From the NCBI GenBank assembly GCA_026874595.1, contig CM049307.1, forward strand, positions 39,164,862 to 39,228,861: a stretch of DNA of 64,000 nt, in the 5' to 3' direction. Of this stretch, positions 47,250 through 59,965 are shown one piece after another. Every line of letters starts with the position of its first letter. Within the stretch, counting starts at the first letter, position 1. Source of the stretch: Sipunculus nudus (lineage: Eukaryota > Annelida > Sipuncula > Golfingiida > Sipunculidae). Made by a program: the position numbers and the translations under genes. The notes beneath the pieces were generated by a model. That model worked only from the letters and a program-made list of their open reading frames with translations, had not been told where the DNA came from and searched no databases.

Positions 47250-48110
47250 AGTCCTGTGACCTTAACCAATGAACTTTTGACCAAAAAAACTTAAAAATTA
47301 TTATCCTTGAACTTGCAGTATTTAGATTATTGTAACAATCTTTTAAAAAGTGACCTCTGACCAGGTAACCTCAATATCTACAGATTTCCTCACTTTGAGC
47401 AAGAAAGCCATGTGAGAAAGATGGAAATTTAGGGATGAAAAATTTGATTTACAGTGTGTCCACAATATTTTTTAAAGATTTTGCTCCTGTGACTTTCAAC
47501 TTTGATCTCTGGACTCTGAAAATCAAAATTAATTTGCTTAAGTGGGAGGTCATTATTAAATCAAGTTTGAAGCCAATCTGTCTACCAAAGGAGAATTATA
47601 ATCCATTCACTAATTTGTGAATGGATGGACCCTGTCACCTTGACCTTTGACCCTATGACCCCAATATCGAATAAAATCTTCCCCTATTGACAGGTAAGCA
47701 ATATCTTGAAGATGGAAGGTTAGTGATGAAAAGTTTGGCTTTAAATGCATACAGGAAATGGGTCCTGTGACCTTGACCTTTGACCATTGGACCCCAAAAT
47801 AGACTCGGTTCTTACTTTAGAGGTGAGCCATATATAAATTAAGTTTGACACTAATATGTCGAACTAAACTGGAGTTATCATCTGGAAACAAATTTGTGAA
47901 CAAATAGCCCCTGTGACCTTCACCTTTGACCTTGTGACCTCAAATTTATTTAAGCTCTCCCCACACTGGCAAGAAAAGCCTCTTTTTAAATAAGCAAGTC
48001 CTGTGACCTTGACCTTTCAATTTATGACCCAAAAATCATACAGGTTCTTGCTTTAGTGGTGGGTCATATTTAAGTTAAGTTTGAAATCCATGTGTCAATC
48101 CAACCTGGTG
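47250..48110. repeat. Degenerate ~95-145-bp repeats with TGACCTTTGACC motifs
   Basis: CCTGTGACCTTGACCTTTGA-like blocks recur at about 47250, 47470, 47632, 47765, 47910 and 48001, separated by AGTTTGAAATCAATCTGTC-type sequence. On the - strand the core reads GGTCAAAGGTCA, a direct repeat of nuclear-receptor half-sites with 1-bp spacing. Confidence 0.75.
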
Positions 48111-48159
48111 TTATTATCTGGAAAGAAATAGAGAAAATATTTGTTAACATAACAAAAAA

Positions 48160-48510
48160 TACAGGTTGCGACACCACTTTTTGGAAAATGACAAACTAGT
48201 TATGGTCATTATTCAAGGCAAGATTAATTAAATACATGCATTAATTATCAAGATAGTGGAGGTGTTTTGTATCAGATATTTTATTATTCTGGTGGGTACT
48301 TTCAAGCCCCTTAGCTCGAAGGATACAAGTCGCTGTGACCTAATTTTTGGTTTCCAAGGATATTTTTTATTGACCTCCCTGGATCTTCAATTGGAAGTTT
48401 CTAGGACCAGCAATTATGATTTGTGCCCTGCTAAAGGACGGCCTGACGCTAAGACAGACAATGGACAAAGCCCATTCCTGTGGCTAAATTACCTTTCAGT
48501 GAGCTGAGCT
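48160..48510 (-). mobile_element. Family A fragment, reverse strand
   Basis: The left terminus (complement GAGCTGAGCTAAAA at 48501-48514) and one core unit are present on the - strand, with GTGCCCTGCTAAAGGAC and a degraded microsatellite. No 3' end is seen. Confidence 0.7.
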
Positions 48511-48514
48511 AAAA

Positions 48515-49955
48515 TCACAGCTAGGTGTTTACCAGATAATAAACAAAGGTCAGATCACTGCCATAAATGGTGAATAAAGCGATATAACTGAGTGATAACA
48601 GCTTGTAATAGCTGACAAGGCAGTTCAATGAAAACTTTCCATGATGAAAATTAAACATATTTAAGATAAACATGCACTTTTAGGCTGAAGCAGACTATTG
48701 GCTACGCACACTCCAGTGTTAAAAGGACATACCGCTTAATTATATGCATGCATGGTCAGCAAGGCTGCACGATGGTTGATAGCCGCAATTTGACAAATGG
48801 ATAAGAATACAGTGAGTTAAGGAAGTATTAAGTCAAGTAAACAGCATTTTTTTGTCTAAAACCGTTAAAATAAACATCGATTATCCATTTATGAAAATAA
48901 TTAATGTACAGTGGCAGTAACCTGACATGTCTTTCTGTTCAAGGGAGCTTGCTCTCTATTCCATGCAACAAGTTTCCATGACACTAATGTAAATCAACGT
49001 CAGATCCCATGACAAGGTCAGACTACTCCAATGAAAATAGAGGTTAAGTTAAGCTTCACTATGCTACACCCTTAACCTCAAATCTTACCAGTCTCAGCCA
49101 TATTGCACAACATATTGTACCATTAATAATTGATTATATCAATAACAGAGCTGTCATAGCGCAGGTAATTATCCATTTTGTATAATGCATGCACTATTGC
49201 CAACCATAATAGCTACTTTGTCTTTAAATCAAGGGGGTCACACTGACAGGTCCTCTGCTGCTAGCTGGCCCGCTGACACCATGTTGACAGCCCCATGGCA
49301 CAACATAAACACGGAAGTTGAGGCTGAATAACAGAGTAACCAGAGTCATTCAGCTTTGTTGAATTAGGTCAAAACAAGTGAGCTCATAATATATGCACTC
49401 CATCCAATAAATAAATGAAGGGAGCAAGTTTGGAATTCTGTCTACGGCTTGGGTTACCTCAAATAGGTAAAGAGGGCATATATTTGATGAGTTATGATAG
49501 TAATAATGAGTGAATTATAAATTTCCAGTATAGTTTGAAATCATTTAATAACATCCACCAGCTGTTTACAAGTGGAGGGTGTAGACACAATTCCGAACTT
49601 GCGCCAAATGAAGGCAGAGGACTGTTGCTCTTTATATACTACAGTATAGAGATGCAACTGGAACTAGGTGGGCCAGGAGATTCGCAGTGTTTATGTAACA
49701 CATGGCATGCACACAGGTAAACAACACACAGTCAGAACAAGTGCTACGCAGACCGTTGTAATAACCCATACCCTATATAAATAAAGGCAGAGGCATGGTA
49801 CTCTGTATAAGTGTATTATATACTACAGAGCCACAATAACACAATTGGGTCCAGTGTGGCAGACTGGGTCTTGTATTCTACTGGCATGATAAATTAAACA
49901 GTCCTATCTTATAGACATACAACCATATATATAAAACAGTCAGATCTATTATTAA
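48515..49955. other. Gene-free interval with an imperfect ~175-bp duplication
   Basis: Two related segments at about 49600-49690 and 49785-49870 share AAGGCAGAGG, then TATATACTACAG and a GGGCCAG or GTGGCAG end. An ETS-like CGGAAGT sits at 49312-49318, but I cannot tie it to a transcript. Nothing else is recognised. Confidence 0.4.
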
Positions 49956-50660
49956 CAAGTGACCCATGGGTCATGATGCTCAGCTGAGGGAAGACATTCG
50001 AAAAAGGAATGTTATCATCTGAATGCCAAATTTTGTAGGTGGTATCCCATTTCACACATAGCATAGCTGAGAGGATATGGGTAAAGGAGACTTAATTTCA
50101 GGTTTCCAAGGATATTTTCATGAACCTTCCTGGATGTAAAGTTAGAATATTCTAGGTGCAATGGTTAAGATTTATGACCTCATAATGGCAGACCGCATTG
50201 TTGAGGGAAAAAATATAAATTTCAAGAAAATGTGTAAAAACTTGAAAAATGTCGGTGGCTCCACCAGTCTGCAGGAATTGATGAAAGACTCCATGATGAA
50301 TTTGCATGCAAAGAATCAGGGTGATGACTGATGAATGTATTAGTTGTGCTGAAACCCCGAGGTTTTGTATCAAATTTTTAGTTATACAGAGGGGTACTTA
50401 CAAGCAGTATTGCTCAAAGGATATGGGTAACAGTGCCCTTATTTCAGGTTTCCAAAGAGATTTTTCATTTACCTCCCGGGATGTCAAGTCAGAAATTTCT
50501 AGGTCTAATGGTTACAATTTGTGCCCGGTTCACAGAAGACAACATCTTTAAAAGGTTTTAAAAATAAAGTAAAAAATGCTTAAAAATTCGAAAAATCCAG
50601 GGGGTGCCATCAGTCTACAGGAACTGATAGAACAATCCATGATGAATATGCATGCAAAAA
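49956..50660 (-). mobile_element. Family A element, 3' part, reverse strand
   Basis: The complement of the family A right end is intact at 49956-49995 (CAAGTGACCCATGGGTCATG then GCTCAGCTGAGG), followed by two core units with GGTGGCTCCACCAGTC and GGGTGCCATCAGTC. The left terminus is absent. Confidence 0.75.
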
Positions 50661-50753
50661 ATCATGTAGCCCGAGCTCCAGTGCTCTCTTACTACGCTAC
50701 GCTGTGCTAAAGCCCTAGAATATGATTTTAGAAAACTGGAGACATTCCACATG

Positions 50754-52791
50754 CAGTGTTGCTCCTAGGCATGAAACACAAAGGGACACCGGGCCCCTTG
50801 ATAAAATTTCTGGGGGACAAACCAAAATTAGGTTGGGGACACGTTCTTTGAAGCAAAATATTGTTAAAATAATCTATGTAATATGAATGTATTAAGTTTA
50901 GCGCATTTTGAAATGAATAACAGGTATTGTAAAGGCTTGAATTGTTACATATATTACAGGTTATCAATATCAAGTCTTCTTAAAACTTAAGCCTAGGAAA
51001 TTCTTGTCTCGATATCATCATTATACACTGATGACCATGTATATATTGCAAATTGCTGACACACAATCATCTTTGTTGCTGATTGAGTGGCAAGTCAGTA
51101 TCGAAACATGTTTGGAACAACTCAGTTTACGGGGGAAAAAACAAACATTTACGCAAGGTTTTATTCACCATCTATTAATGTTATAAAGATGGACTATTAA
51201 GAAAGTCAACCGTACCACCGTAAGTTGCTCGGGTACGACGTCAGTTTGTTAAAGTCTGTTACCGGTGTGGTAATATAAGTTATAGTTTGACAAGAATGAA
51301 AAGAATACAATAAACATCCAAATTTCTGTTCCCAAGAAAACTAAAAGAATTGGTAACTGAAACTTAATGTGACATTTCAGTGTCATTTACCCGTAGGCGT
51401 AGATGTGGAACGATGTTACTTGTCAGCTGGGAAAATTTGCGGCCGGCATTGCCTAATAGGCTTTTTATAATTGTTAGGCTAGTATCAAACTACTAGAATC
51501 ACAATTTCTTTTCAAAAATCGAAATTTAGTTATTACAGAAACTGTACTCAGAATATTTAGATCAGTGCATCTTGATTCCTGAAATTTTTGTGCTAACCTA
51601 CAATGTCAGCTTAACTGGGGAAAATATACTGCCTATAGCCGCCATGTCATACTTTTGATCCACCAGTATCAAAAGATTTTAAAATGTCTGCATTATTGGT
51701 CCAGGACCGATAACAAAATAGATCTGTTCTTTTTAATTATGACATTTTCATATTGATAATATACTGTGATAGTGAGTCATTTAGTCACGAGAAACATCAC
51801 ATTTTGGATGAAGTATATTCTCCGGCTTGTACTTATTTTCATACCGGGCTGCAGCGAAATCACGTGACCCTGAGGCTCTATGTATGAAGGAATTCCAATT
51901 CAAATTAAAGCTTATGACACATTCAGTCCAGAATAGGAATATGCAATAAAAAAAGAGCCGCCGTCGGTTGGCTGGCCTGCCACGAAACGATGTCACTATA
52001 CAGGCTAATTGTTAGCGATCATTGTGGAAGACCTGACCTAAGTTGCTTTGTGGGAAATAATCGTAAAACTCATCGTAGTAAAGTAATCTAAGGCATTATA
52101 ATGAAATGATCGATCTGATAATTCAAAGCTCTCTAACGTCATTGAGAACTGCTTAACAAGACACGCGAACATTCGAAATTCTGGGCAGGCGAGTTTCTAA
52201 CCGTACTTTGCAGATTAAATTATAGGGGTGAAATGCCATAAATATTGATCAGGTTGGCTGTTGGCGCACTTTCTAAACTTCGATAAATCCTAAAAATATC
52301 TGCTTTTTCAAATTCATGTTTATGAATAATTATAATGCATTATCGTGAGACTATGTAGGCTCAATAAAAATAAAGTCCGAGTCGAGCACTGGACGCTCGC
52401 TTGCAACTTTATTCCAACCACTAGGACATCGATTTTTGTCAGAACAGTTGCAATACCTCCAATGTGCATGGACCAACCCTGAGGCAATGCATTCAAGACA
52501 TCAATGGCGTGACCATTAAACCTGTGTGTATTATGTAATCCCACGTGTAGTTTTATCAGGGATTCAGATACCAGAGGATATCCCCAAATCTTTCTGAAGG
52601 GATACGTACATCAAATTTTTTTTTAATCTGTATATAAATTTTCATGTAACTAAGTTTATTTAAGGATCGCATTATTTAAATTATGAGGGAACACGAGCGA
52701 AAATAGTGCGTCCACATGGGTGCGCCTGCCTTAAAACAGAGGGACACGGCCAATAAAATTGTGGCAATGCAGCACTCTAGGAACAACACTG
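50754..52791. mobile_element. 2.0-kb TIR element without transposase
   Basis: The inverted ends are CAGTGTTGCTCCTAG and, from the right, CAGTGTTGTTCCTAG (one mismatch). CACATG lies directly outside both ends (50748-50753 and 52792-52797). CAGTG ends suggest hAT, but a 6-bp duplication is short for that superfamily. No significant open frame is present. Confidence 0.8.
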
Positions 52792-53997
52792 CACATGATA
52801 ATTAAATTCTTATATTTCCTCTTAAAATGTTATTTTTGTTATGAAGTAAAGATATTCTTATCAAATGCACATATAACATTGTTGTTTAGAAGAATATATA
52901 TTGTCCTTATAAACGGTGATATGCTGGGAACGATGTCTGCTCTGGGTTTCCCCAAGCCACTGCTGGCCGGTAGCCGCCTGTGTACCCAGTGGTAATGTGG
53001 TCATTCGAATAAAGTACTATATCTTCCTTAGATTACTTAAGTTTCCTTGTCATAAATGTAATATTTGATTTAACAAGATTTTTTCCCTGACAAGGGTTTT
53101 AAGTACTCCAGTTGGTACCTGGAGCTCTCGGACCTTTTACATCTCGGCCCATACGGAGTCGGACCACTTCAGATCGGACCATTATGATCTCGGACCACTG
53201 GGCCGACGATCTCGGACAACTTTGTATCTGGCCACTACGATCTCGGACCACTTTGCGATTTCGTTATGAAATAACCGATGTTATGTATATAATACAAAAT
53301 ATTATTTCATCTGCGCGCAATTCAGATATTAAAAATTCTGTTTGGACACTCAAAAAACATTTGACACACACATGCACACACACTTTATTTACACTTAATA
53401 ATAGTTTGTGTGAAACGCATGACACCATATTCTAACTCAAAGGGAAATGACAAAGTTTATTAGGAGAGAGGTCAGCTGGTACAAGAAAGCATGTGCTAGG
53501 GTGTCTGGAGCTCTCCAAAAATCTTTAACTTTAACTACATTCCAGGCAAGTAATCATAATAATAATTGTATCCTCTTATGAACCATGTTATTATTGTAAA
53601 ATTTGTAAAGTTTTAATTTGGAAAAAAATCAAAACTTTTGAAATATTTGGATTCATAAAATTACAAAAGAGTACTGTTCTCAAACATAATAGCCCCACCA
53701 TTTTGGCTCCAAAATGCACCTGTTCTAGGTACGAGTGCACTCTCTTTGGCAATCTGGTTCTATTCATTTGTGTTCAGTGCAAGTGCACTCCCTTTAGTCA
53801 CTTTATTATTAGTGAGGCCCTCCAATATCACCAGGGCAAGACACCAGCTGACCCATCAGGTTTGTTATTTTTTGTGTTATTGCTTGTCTAGAATATTGTG
53901 ACATGTATTTATATATAATGTAATAATTATCAGCTTATTTGGGCCTGCTCAATCATTTTGTCATGAAATAATTAAATGTTTCTGAGTACATATTAGT

Positions 53998-54831
53998 ATG
54001 TCAGACTTTGATGATAGGAAGCGTCTAAGATCAAATCTATCAAGCAGCTCCTCAGACTCTTCTTTATTGTCTATTAAGAAAACAAAATATTTTCAGTCAG
54101 AGTTATTAAGTACTTGTGAGACAAAATCTGCAACCATGTCAGGCAAAGGAGTCAGTGAAAAGAAACTTGGTGAAATGTTGGACAAACTGAAAAATGACTT
54201 GAAAAAAGAATTTAAAACTCAGTTGGATGCTTATGTAGAAAAAATGGAAGGACGGGTTTTCGAACTGGAAAAACAAAATGAGTCCCTTTCAGCAAAAGTG
54301 TCACAATTAGAGCAAGACTATGCAAATTTAAAAATGGAATGTGTACAAACAAATAGGGAAGCTCAAGAGGCAAGAAAACATGCCATCAGTAATGAGCAGT
54401 ACTCCCGAAAATCAAACTTAAAGATTATTGGATTGCCTGAACATGATGCAGAAAATTGTAAAACCAATGTACATAAACTAATAACAGAAAAACTTAAAGT
54501 AGATGTGCCAGTTCACACAATTGATGCTGCCCACAGAGTTGGCAAGAAAAAATCAGGTAAACCAAGATCTATGATTGTTCGGTTCCAAAGCCGAGATGAT
54601 AGAATGGCAGTTATTAAAGAGAGAAAGGCGCTGAAAAACACAGGTATCATTATTGTTGATGACCTTTGTAAAGAAATGCTAGAGGTATTCAACAGGGTTA
54701 AGAAAGATGAGAGAGTTAAAGCAGTATGGTCTTGGGATGGAAAGATTTTTGCTCAGAATAAAGAAGATTTAGAAAACATTGTACAAGTGAACTATGGAGA
54801 TGATCTTGGCAACCTGTTCTCAAATCATTAA
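53998..54831 (+). CDS. LINE ORF1 protein (coiled coil plus L1-type RRM), intact
   Basis: The 277-residue product would bind LINE RNA and act as a nucleic acid chaperone. It has a serine-rich basic N-terminus, then a coiled coil at about residues 55-140 (EKMEGRVFELEKQNESLSAK). Next comes EQYSRKSNLKIIGLPE, the entry to the RRM of L1-type ORF1 proteins, followed by AHRVGKKKSGKPRSMIVRFQ and a C-terminal domain with DDLCKEM. The frame is open throughout. It is followed 436 bp later by ORF2. A second in-frame start exists at 54136. Family assignment is firm at the level of L1-like ORF1. Confidence 0.9.
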   Translation: MSDFDDRKRLRSNLSSSSSDSSLLSIKKTKYFQSELLSTCETKSATMSGKGVSEKKLGEMLDKLKNDLKKEFKTQLDAYVEKMEGRVFELEKQNESLSAKVSQLEQDYANLKMECVQTNREAQEARKHAISNEQYSRKSNLKIIGLPEHDAENCKTNVHKLITEKLKVDVPVHTIDAAHRVGKKKSGKPRSMIVRFQSRDDRMAVIKERKALKNTGIIIVDDLCKEMLEVFNRVKKDERVKAVWSWDGKIFAQNKEDLENIVQVNYGDDLGNLFSNH

Positions 54832-55266
54832 TCAGACTAGAAATATAATCAGTGACAATGTATTATGAATATAGATTGGTATCAGTTTATAGTTTGTCAC
54901 CATTCTGATTTGAGAAAGGAATGCAAGAGACTATAATTATATTGTATCTGTAGTATGTTTAATTCTCCACAGTTTATGCATTTAGAATTAAATGTAATTT
55001 GTGGGATAACACATCTTTTCATTTAAACCTTTTATGTTTAATAAAGGAGTGAAAATATTTTTATAGTAAATAAATCAAGTAGGCCCAAAAGGGTATTTTG
55101 GTAAAAAATTATTCAAGAATGTCTGTTGTGTCTCAATGTGTTTATTCATGTAATGAATTCTCTGTCTACTCGTGTTTTATTCATGTAACAAGTAACTGTA
55201 TTAATGCCACAAAAAGTGAAGGTCTCTCAAGTGCAATGGCAACAATGGTAAGGAAAGAAATGGATC

Positions 55267-58200
55267 GTGGTATCATATAATTGTTCAGATAATATCATTA
55301 ATATTGTGTCATTGAATGTCAGAGGTTTAAGACAATATGAAAAAAGAAAGAAAATATTTAACTGGTTCTGTAAACAGGGTTGTCAAAATGGTATTGGGTT
55401 TATCCAAGAATCACACAGTGACTTAAAAATTGTGAATAATTGGTCTAAGCAGTGGCGTGGGCAAGTTTATTTTTCACATGGTACATCAGCAAGCAGAGGT
55501 GTTATGATAATGATTGGAGAGAAAACAGATTTTAAATTTGAACAGGTAACAGTTGATACTGATGGTCCTATTAAAATGTATTATTCAAGAGTGCCACACT
55601 CTATTATGTAATATATATGCACCAAACACAGAAATGGAACAGGTAGAGTATTTCCAAAAGCTGCATAATGAAATAAAAAAGATGGTACTTGATACTGACA
55701 TAAGGCTAATTATAGGGGGTGATTTTAATGTTTGTATGGATAAAATTGACACTGATGGTGAAAAACTGAAAGTAAAGTCTATTGAGCAAATACAGTCAAT
55801 CATTGAAGAATTTGAGGTCATAGATATATGGAGGATAAGAAATCCTGATGTTAAAAGATATTCCTGGAGGCGATGGTTCCCCTTGACACAAAGACGACTA
55901 GATTATTTTTTAATTTCAAATAGCATTCAGCCATCTGTACAGTCTACGGATATTATTCCTTCAGTAGGTACAGACCATTCAGCTATTAATTTACAGTTAC
56001 AAGTCTTAAATGAACATAAAAGAGGAAAGGGGTATTGGAAATTTAATAATTCTCTTTTACAGGATGAAGTGTATGTCAATGAGTTAAAAAATAAAATTTT
56101 TGCATGGAAAGAACTTTATTCATATAATAATCCGGCAAGCCGCTGGGAATTTTTGAAATACAAAATAAGGCAATTCACAGTAGAATATTCTAAGTCAAAA
56201 GCTAAGGAAAGAAGATTAAATCTAGCCGCTCTTGAGAGTAAACTGAATGAATTAGAAAGAAAATTATGTGAACATCTGGGAGACTCAATAGTAACAGAGT
56301 ATCAACAAGTAAAACAAGAGGTGGAAACTATGTATAATTATATAACTGAAGGAATAATAATTCGCTCAAGAGCACAGTGGAGAGAATATGGTGAAAGAAA
56401 TTCTGCATATTTCCTGAACTTAGAAAAAAGAAATAAGGGCAAAACATCAGTATGAAAATTACTAAAAAGCAATAATGATGTATTAACCTCCCAAAGTGAT
56501 ATTCTAAATGAAATAAGAAATTTTTTTATGCAACGTTTTACAAGGGTTTCTACTGTCACACCAGAACAATGTGAAAATTATTTAAGTAAAGTTAATATGC
56601 CAACTCTAACTAAAGAACATTCATCCATGTGTGATGGTCCAGTGACACTGGATGAGATTTTTAATGCTGTTAAGTCTATGCCATCCAACAAATCACCTGG
56701 AAATGATGGTCTAAGTAAAGAATTTTATATCCATTTTTTCCAAGATATTGGAAAAGACTTAGTATCATGTATGAATCACAATTTTATTGAATGTCAAATG
56801 ACGGCAAGCCAAAAACAAGCAATCATCACTTTATTAGAAAAACCAGGAAAAGACTCCAGGTTCATTAAGTCATGGCGCCCGATAAGTTTAATCAATGTAG
56901 ATAGTAAAATACTTAGTCGGGTTTTGGTAAATAGGTTGAAGAAAATATTACCAGAGATAATTTCGCAAGAACAAAGTGCATTTATAAAAGGACGTTTTAT
57001 TGGTGATCCCATCAGACTAATTGATGATATGTTGAGTTATTGCAAGCAAAGAATGGTACCAGGTATTATGTTTGCAGCGGATTTTGAAGCAGCCTTTGAT
57101 TCAGTAGATCATGTATTTATGTTTAGTGTTCTAAAAAGGTTTGGATTTGGAGAAAATTTTATTTTATGGGTAAAAACAATGTATAACAAGTTGGAAAGTG
57201 CAGTTATTAATAATGGAGTTACTACTCAGTATTTTTTAATAAAACGGGGTACACGTCAAGGTGACCCCCTTGCATGTTATTTGTTTTTACTTGTTGTCGA
57301 AATATTGGTACATAAGATTCGTACAAATAATAATGTCAAAGGAATAAAGGTCTATGACACAGAATTTAAAATGTGTATGTTTGCAGATGATACAACCTTT
57401 TTCATTCATGATGTAAATTCATTTAAGGAACTTATCAAACTAATCAACATGTTTACAGAGTATTCCTCTTTAAAAGTTAATTACGATAAATCTGAGGCAG
57501 CTTGGTTAGGCAAAGATAGAAACAGACAGGATAAACCCATAGAATGTAGATGGTTAGATTTGACTGTAAATGTCATAAGAATTTTGGGTATATACTTTTG
57601 TTATGATTCAGATATGGTTGTGGAGCAAAACTTCACAAGAATAAAAGAAAGAATTAAGAAAACTTTGAATTTATGGAAAACTCGTACACTGACAGTGTAT
57701 GGAAGGGTTGAAATAGCTCGATCACTTGTTTTATCTACAATATTGTATGTCTCTAATATGTGTGATCCTCCAAAGGGCTTCATTACTGAAGTACAAAGTA
57801 TGATTAACTTATTTATATGGAAGGATAAAAAGCCTTAAGTTAAATATTGTACTGCTATTGGATCCTATGAAAAAGGTGGTCTTAAAGTTCCAGATGTAGA
57901 ATCAATGTTAAAAGCCCAACGTGTATTATGGATAAAACGATTAATTACGGATAAAGATAAACCTTGGGTGAAGTTGGTGACAGGTTATCTACGTAAGATT
58001 GGTGGAGTAGCATTCATACGATCAAACTTTGATATACAGAGGATCCCACTTTCCCTGCCAAATTTTTATAAATCATGCCTGTGTTCATGGGCTGAACTTT
58101 TCGATTGCTACCCTACAACTAAATTTGAAGTATTATCACAAACATTGTGGAATAACAAACTATTTAATGTCAACAAAGCATCTTACTTTAACAAAAAATT

Positions 58201-59026
58201 GTCAGCGGCAGGGATAAATTACATTCATGATCTAATAAATATTGATGGGTCATTAAAATCTTGGAGCACTCTAGGTAAAGGAGATTTAACACAGTTAGAT
58301 AAATTCAAGTTACAATCAATAGTGTCATCTATATCAAAATATCAGCGTACTATATTAGAAGATGAGCATACTGTGAATATGCAGGAATATGATGATTCTG
58401 TGTTTATTAAGAATGATCCATTTAAGATATCAAACCTAGATTCAAAAATGTTATATAATAAATTTATTGAAAAGAAAATAATGAGCAGAAAAATAAAATG
58501 GGATTTATATTTAAATGTTACGAATGAGGAAAAGAAATTAAGATTTCAATCGATTTATAAGATTTCATCTGACTGGTATACAAGAGAGTTTCAATATAAA
58601 ATTATGAATAATTATTTACCTGTAAACAGTCATTTGTTCACATGGAATTTAGTTGATAGTGGTAGATGTGACTATTGTTTTCTGTATCAAGAGACCATAT
58701 TACATCTTTTTTGTCATTGTATAGTCACAAAAAACCTGTACTTTAGGATCTGTGAATGTGTACCTATGTCAGGTATGCTCCCAAATAATATAATATTTGG
58801 TATTCTTCCAGTTACTGAAAAAAATATTTTGATGAATACAATGATAGTATTGTACAAACTCACAGTATACAAAGGAAAATGTTATTCATCTGATTCTGTT
58901 TTGTTCAACAACTTTATATTAAATGTGAAATCACTGCAAAAGGAAGAATACATTATTGCAGAAAAACAATGTAAGATGGCGCACCATCTGAGGAAATGGA
59001 GTCCAATATTACCTCTGATAGTGTAA
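55267..59026 (+). pseudogene. LINE ORF2 (APE endonuclease, reverse transcriptase), three lesions
   Basis: The endonuclease motifs NVRGL and IQESH are in the first frame (55267-55611). After a one-base frameshift near 55600 the second frame carries YAPN, GGDFNV, RRLDYFLIS and GTDHSAI. The RT follows with SWRPISLINVDSKILSRVL, ADFEAAFDSVDH, RGTRQGDPLACYLF and the catalytic FADDTTFF. The C-terminus has a CDYC...HLFCHC zinc-knuckle motif. Two in-frame stops interrupt it: TGA at 56453-56455, before the RT, and TAA at 57836-57838, after it. Otherwise it is about 1250 codons, normal for the group, so this copy cannot make a full enzyme. Confidence 0.9.
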
Positions 59027-59589
59027 TATTACTTGTAAGAATGTTATGACTACATAAATATATATATATATGTATGTTTAAATAGATATAAATATATATG
59101 AATGCACTTTATAAGTGAATTATGAATTACAAGGCATTTTTTTTCACCGCATTAGTATCAGTTACTGTGTTGTCCTTGTCTATGTATATTGTAATTATGT
59201 ATGTATATGTACATAAATGTTGCCTATTTCTGTCTATGTTTATGTATATGTATTATGCCTATGAAAAAAAAAAAAAAAAAAAGTTTATTAGAATTTAATA
59301 TAAACAATATTAAAAGAGGTATGAAACCCAAAATATGAAATTTGTGATAAACTACGTAAACCAAAACTGAACAAATAAGCACGTGTGAATTAAAGACTCA
59401 GAACTGGTGAATCGCTGTTACATATTTACAATTCAACTACTGTACTAGATAATATGAAAGAGTGAAAACAGTTGTAGTTTAGATATAGAAACATAAATTC
59501 AAAAGTGGGAATTGACACCATATTTAAACTCAAAGAGCTGAAAGGTTTATTAGAATTTCGTATATATACAATATAAAAACGAGATTCAA

Positions 59590-59965
59590 TCTTTCTCTCA
59601 TTCAGTCTTTCATTCATTTTGTCTATCTATCAATCATTTTTTCTTTCATTCAAACTGTCTATCATTCAACCTTTCTTACTTTCATTCATTCTTTCCTTCC
59701 TTCATTCAATCTTTTATTTGTCTGTCTATCATTCAATATTTCTTTCATCAATTCATTCAGTCCTTCGTTCATTAAATCTATTTTCATTCATTCTTTCTTT
59801 CATTCATTCATTCATTTAGTCTCATTCAAACTTTCATTCATTGTGTCTATCATTCAATTTTTCTTTCATTCAATCTGTCTATCATTCATTCTTCCTTTCA
59901 TTCAATCTTTCATTCATTCTTTCATTCATTTAATCTTACATTCATTTTGTCTTTCTTTAATTCTT
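59590..59965. repeat. TTCATTC/TCTATC pyrimidine-rich microsatellite tract
   Basis: A degenerate run of CATTCATT, CTATCATT and CTTTCATT units inside the interrupted TIR element. The serine/phenylalanine-rich open frames over it are artefacts. Confidence 0.9.

Larger units (their letters stand above)
53464..59282 (+). mobile_element. L1/Tx1-like non-LTR retrotransposon, near full length
   Basis: It comprises a ~530-bp 5' UTR, ORF1, a ~435-bp spacer, ORF2 with endonuclease and reverse transcriptase, a ~240-bp 3' UTR and a 19-A tail (59264-59282). The target duplication is GTTTATTAG, on the left at 53455-53463 (AAAGTTTATTAG with the preceding A) and on the right at 59283-59291. Few lesions suggest a recent insertion. 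Clade assignment is inferred from ORF1 type and APE endonuclease. Confidence 0.9.
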
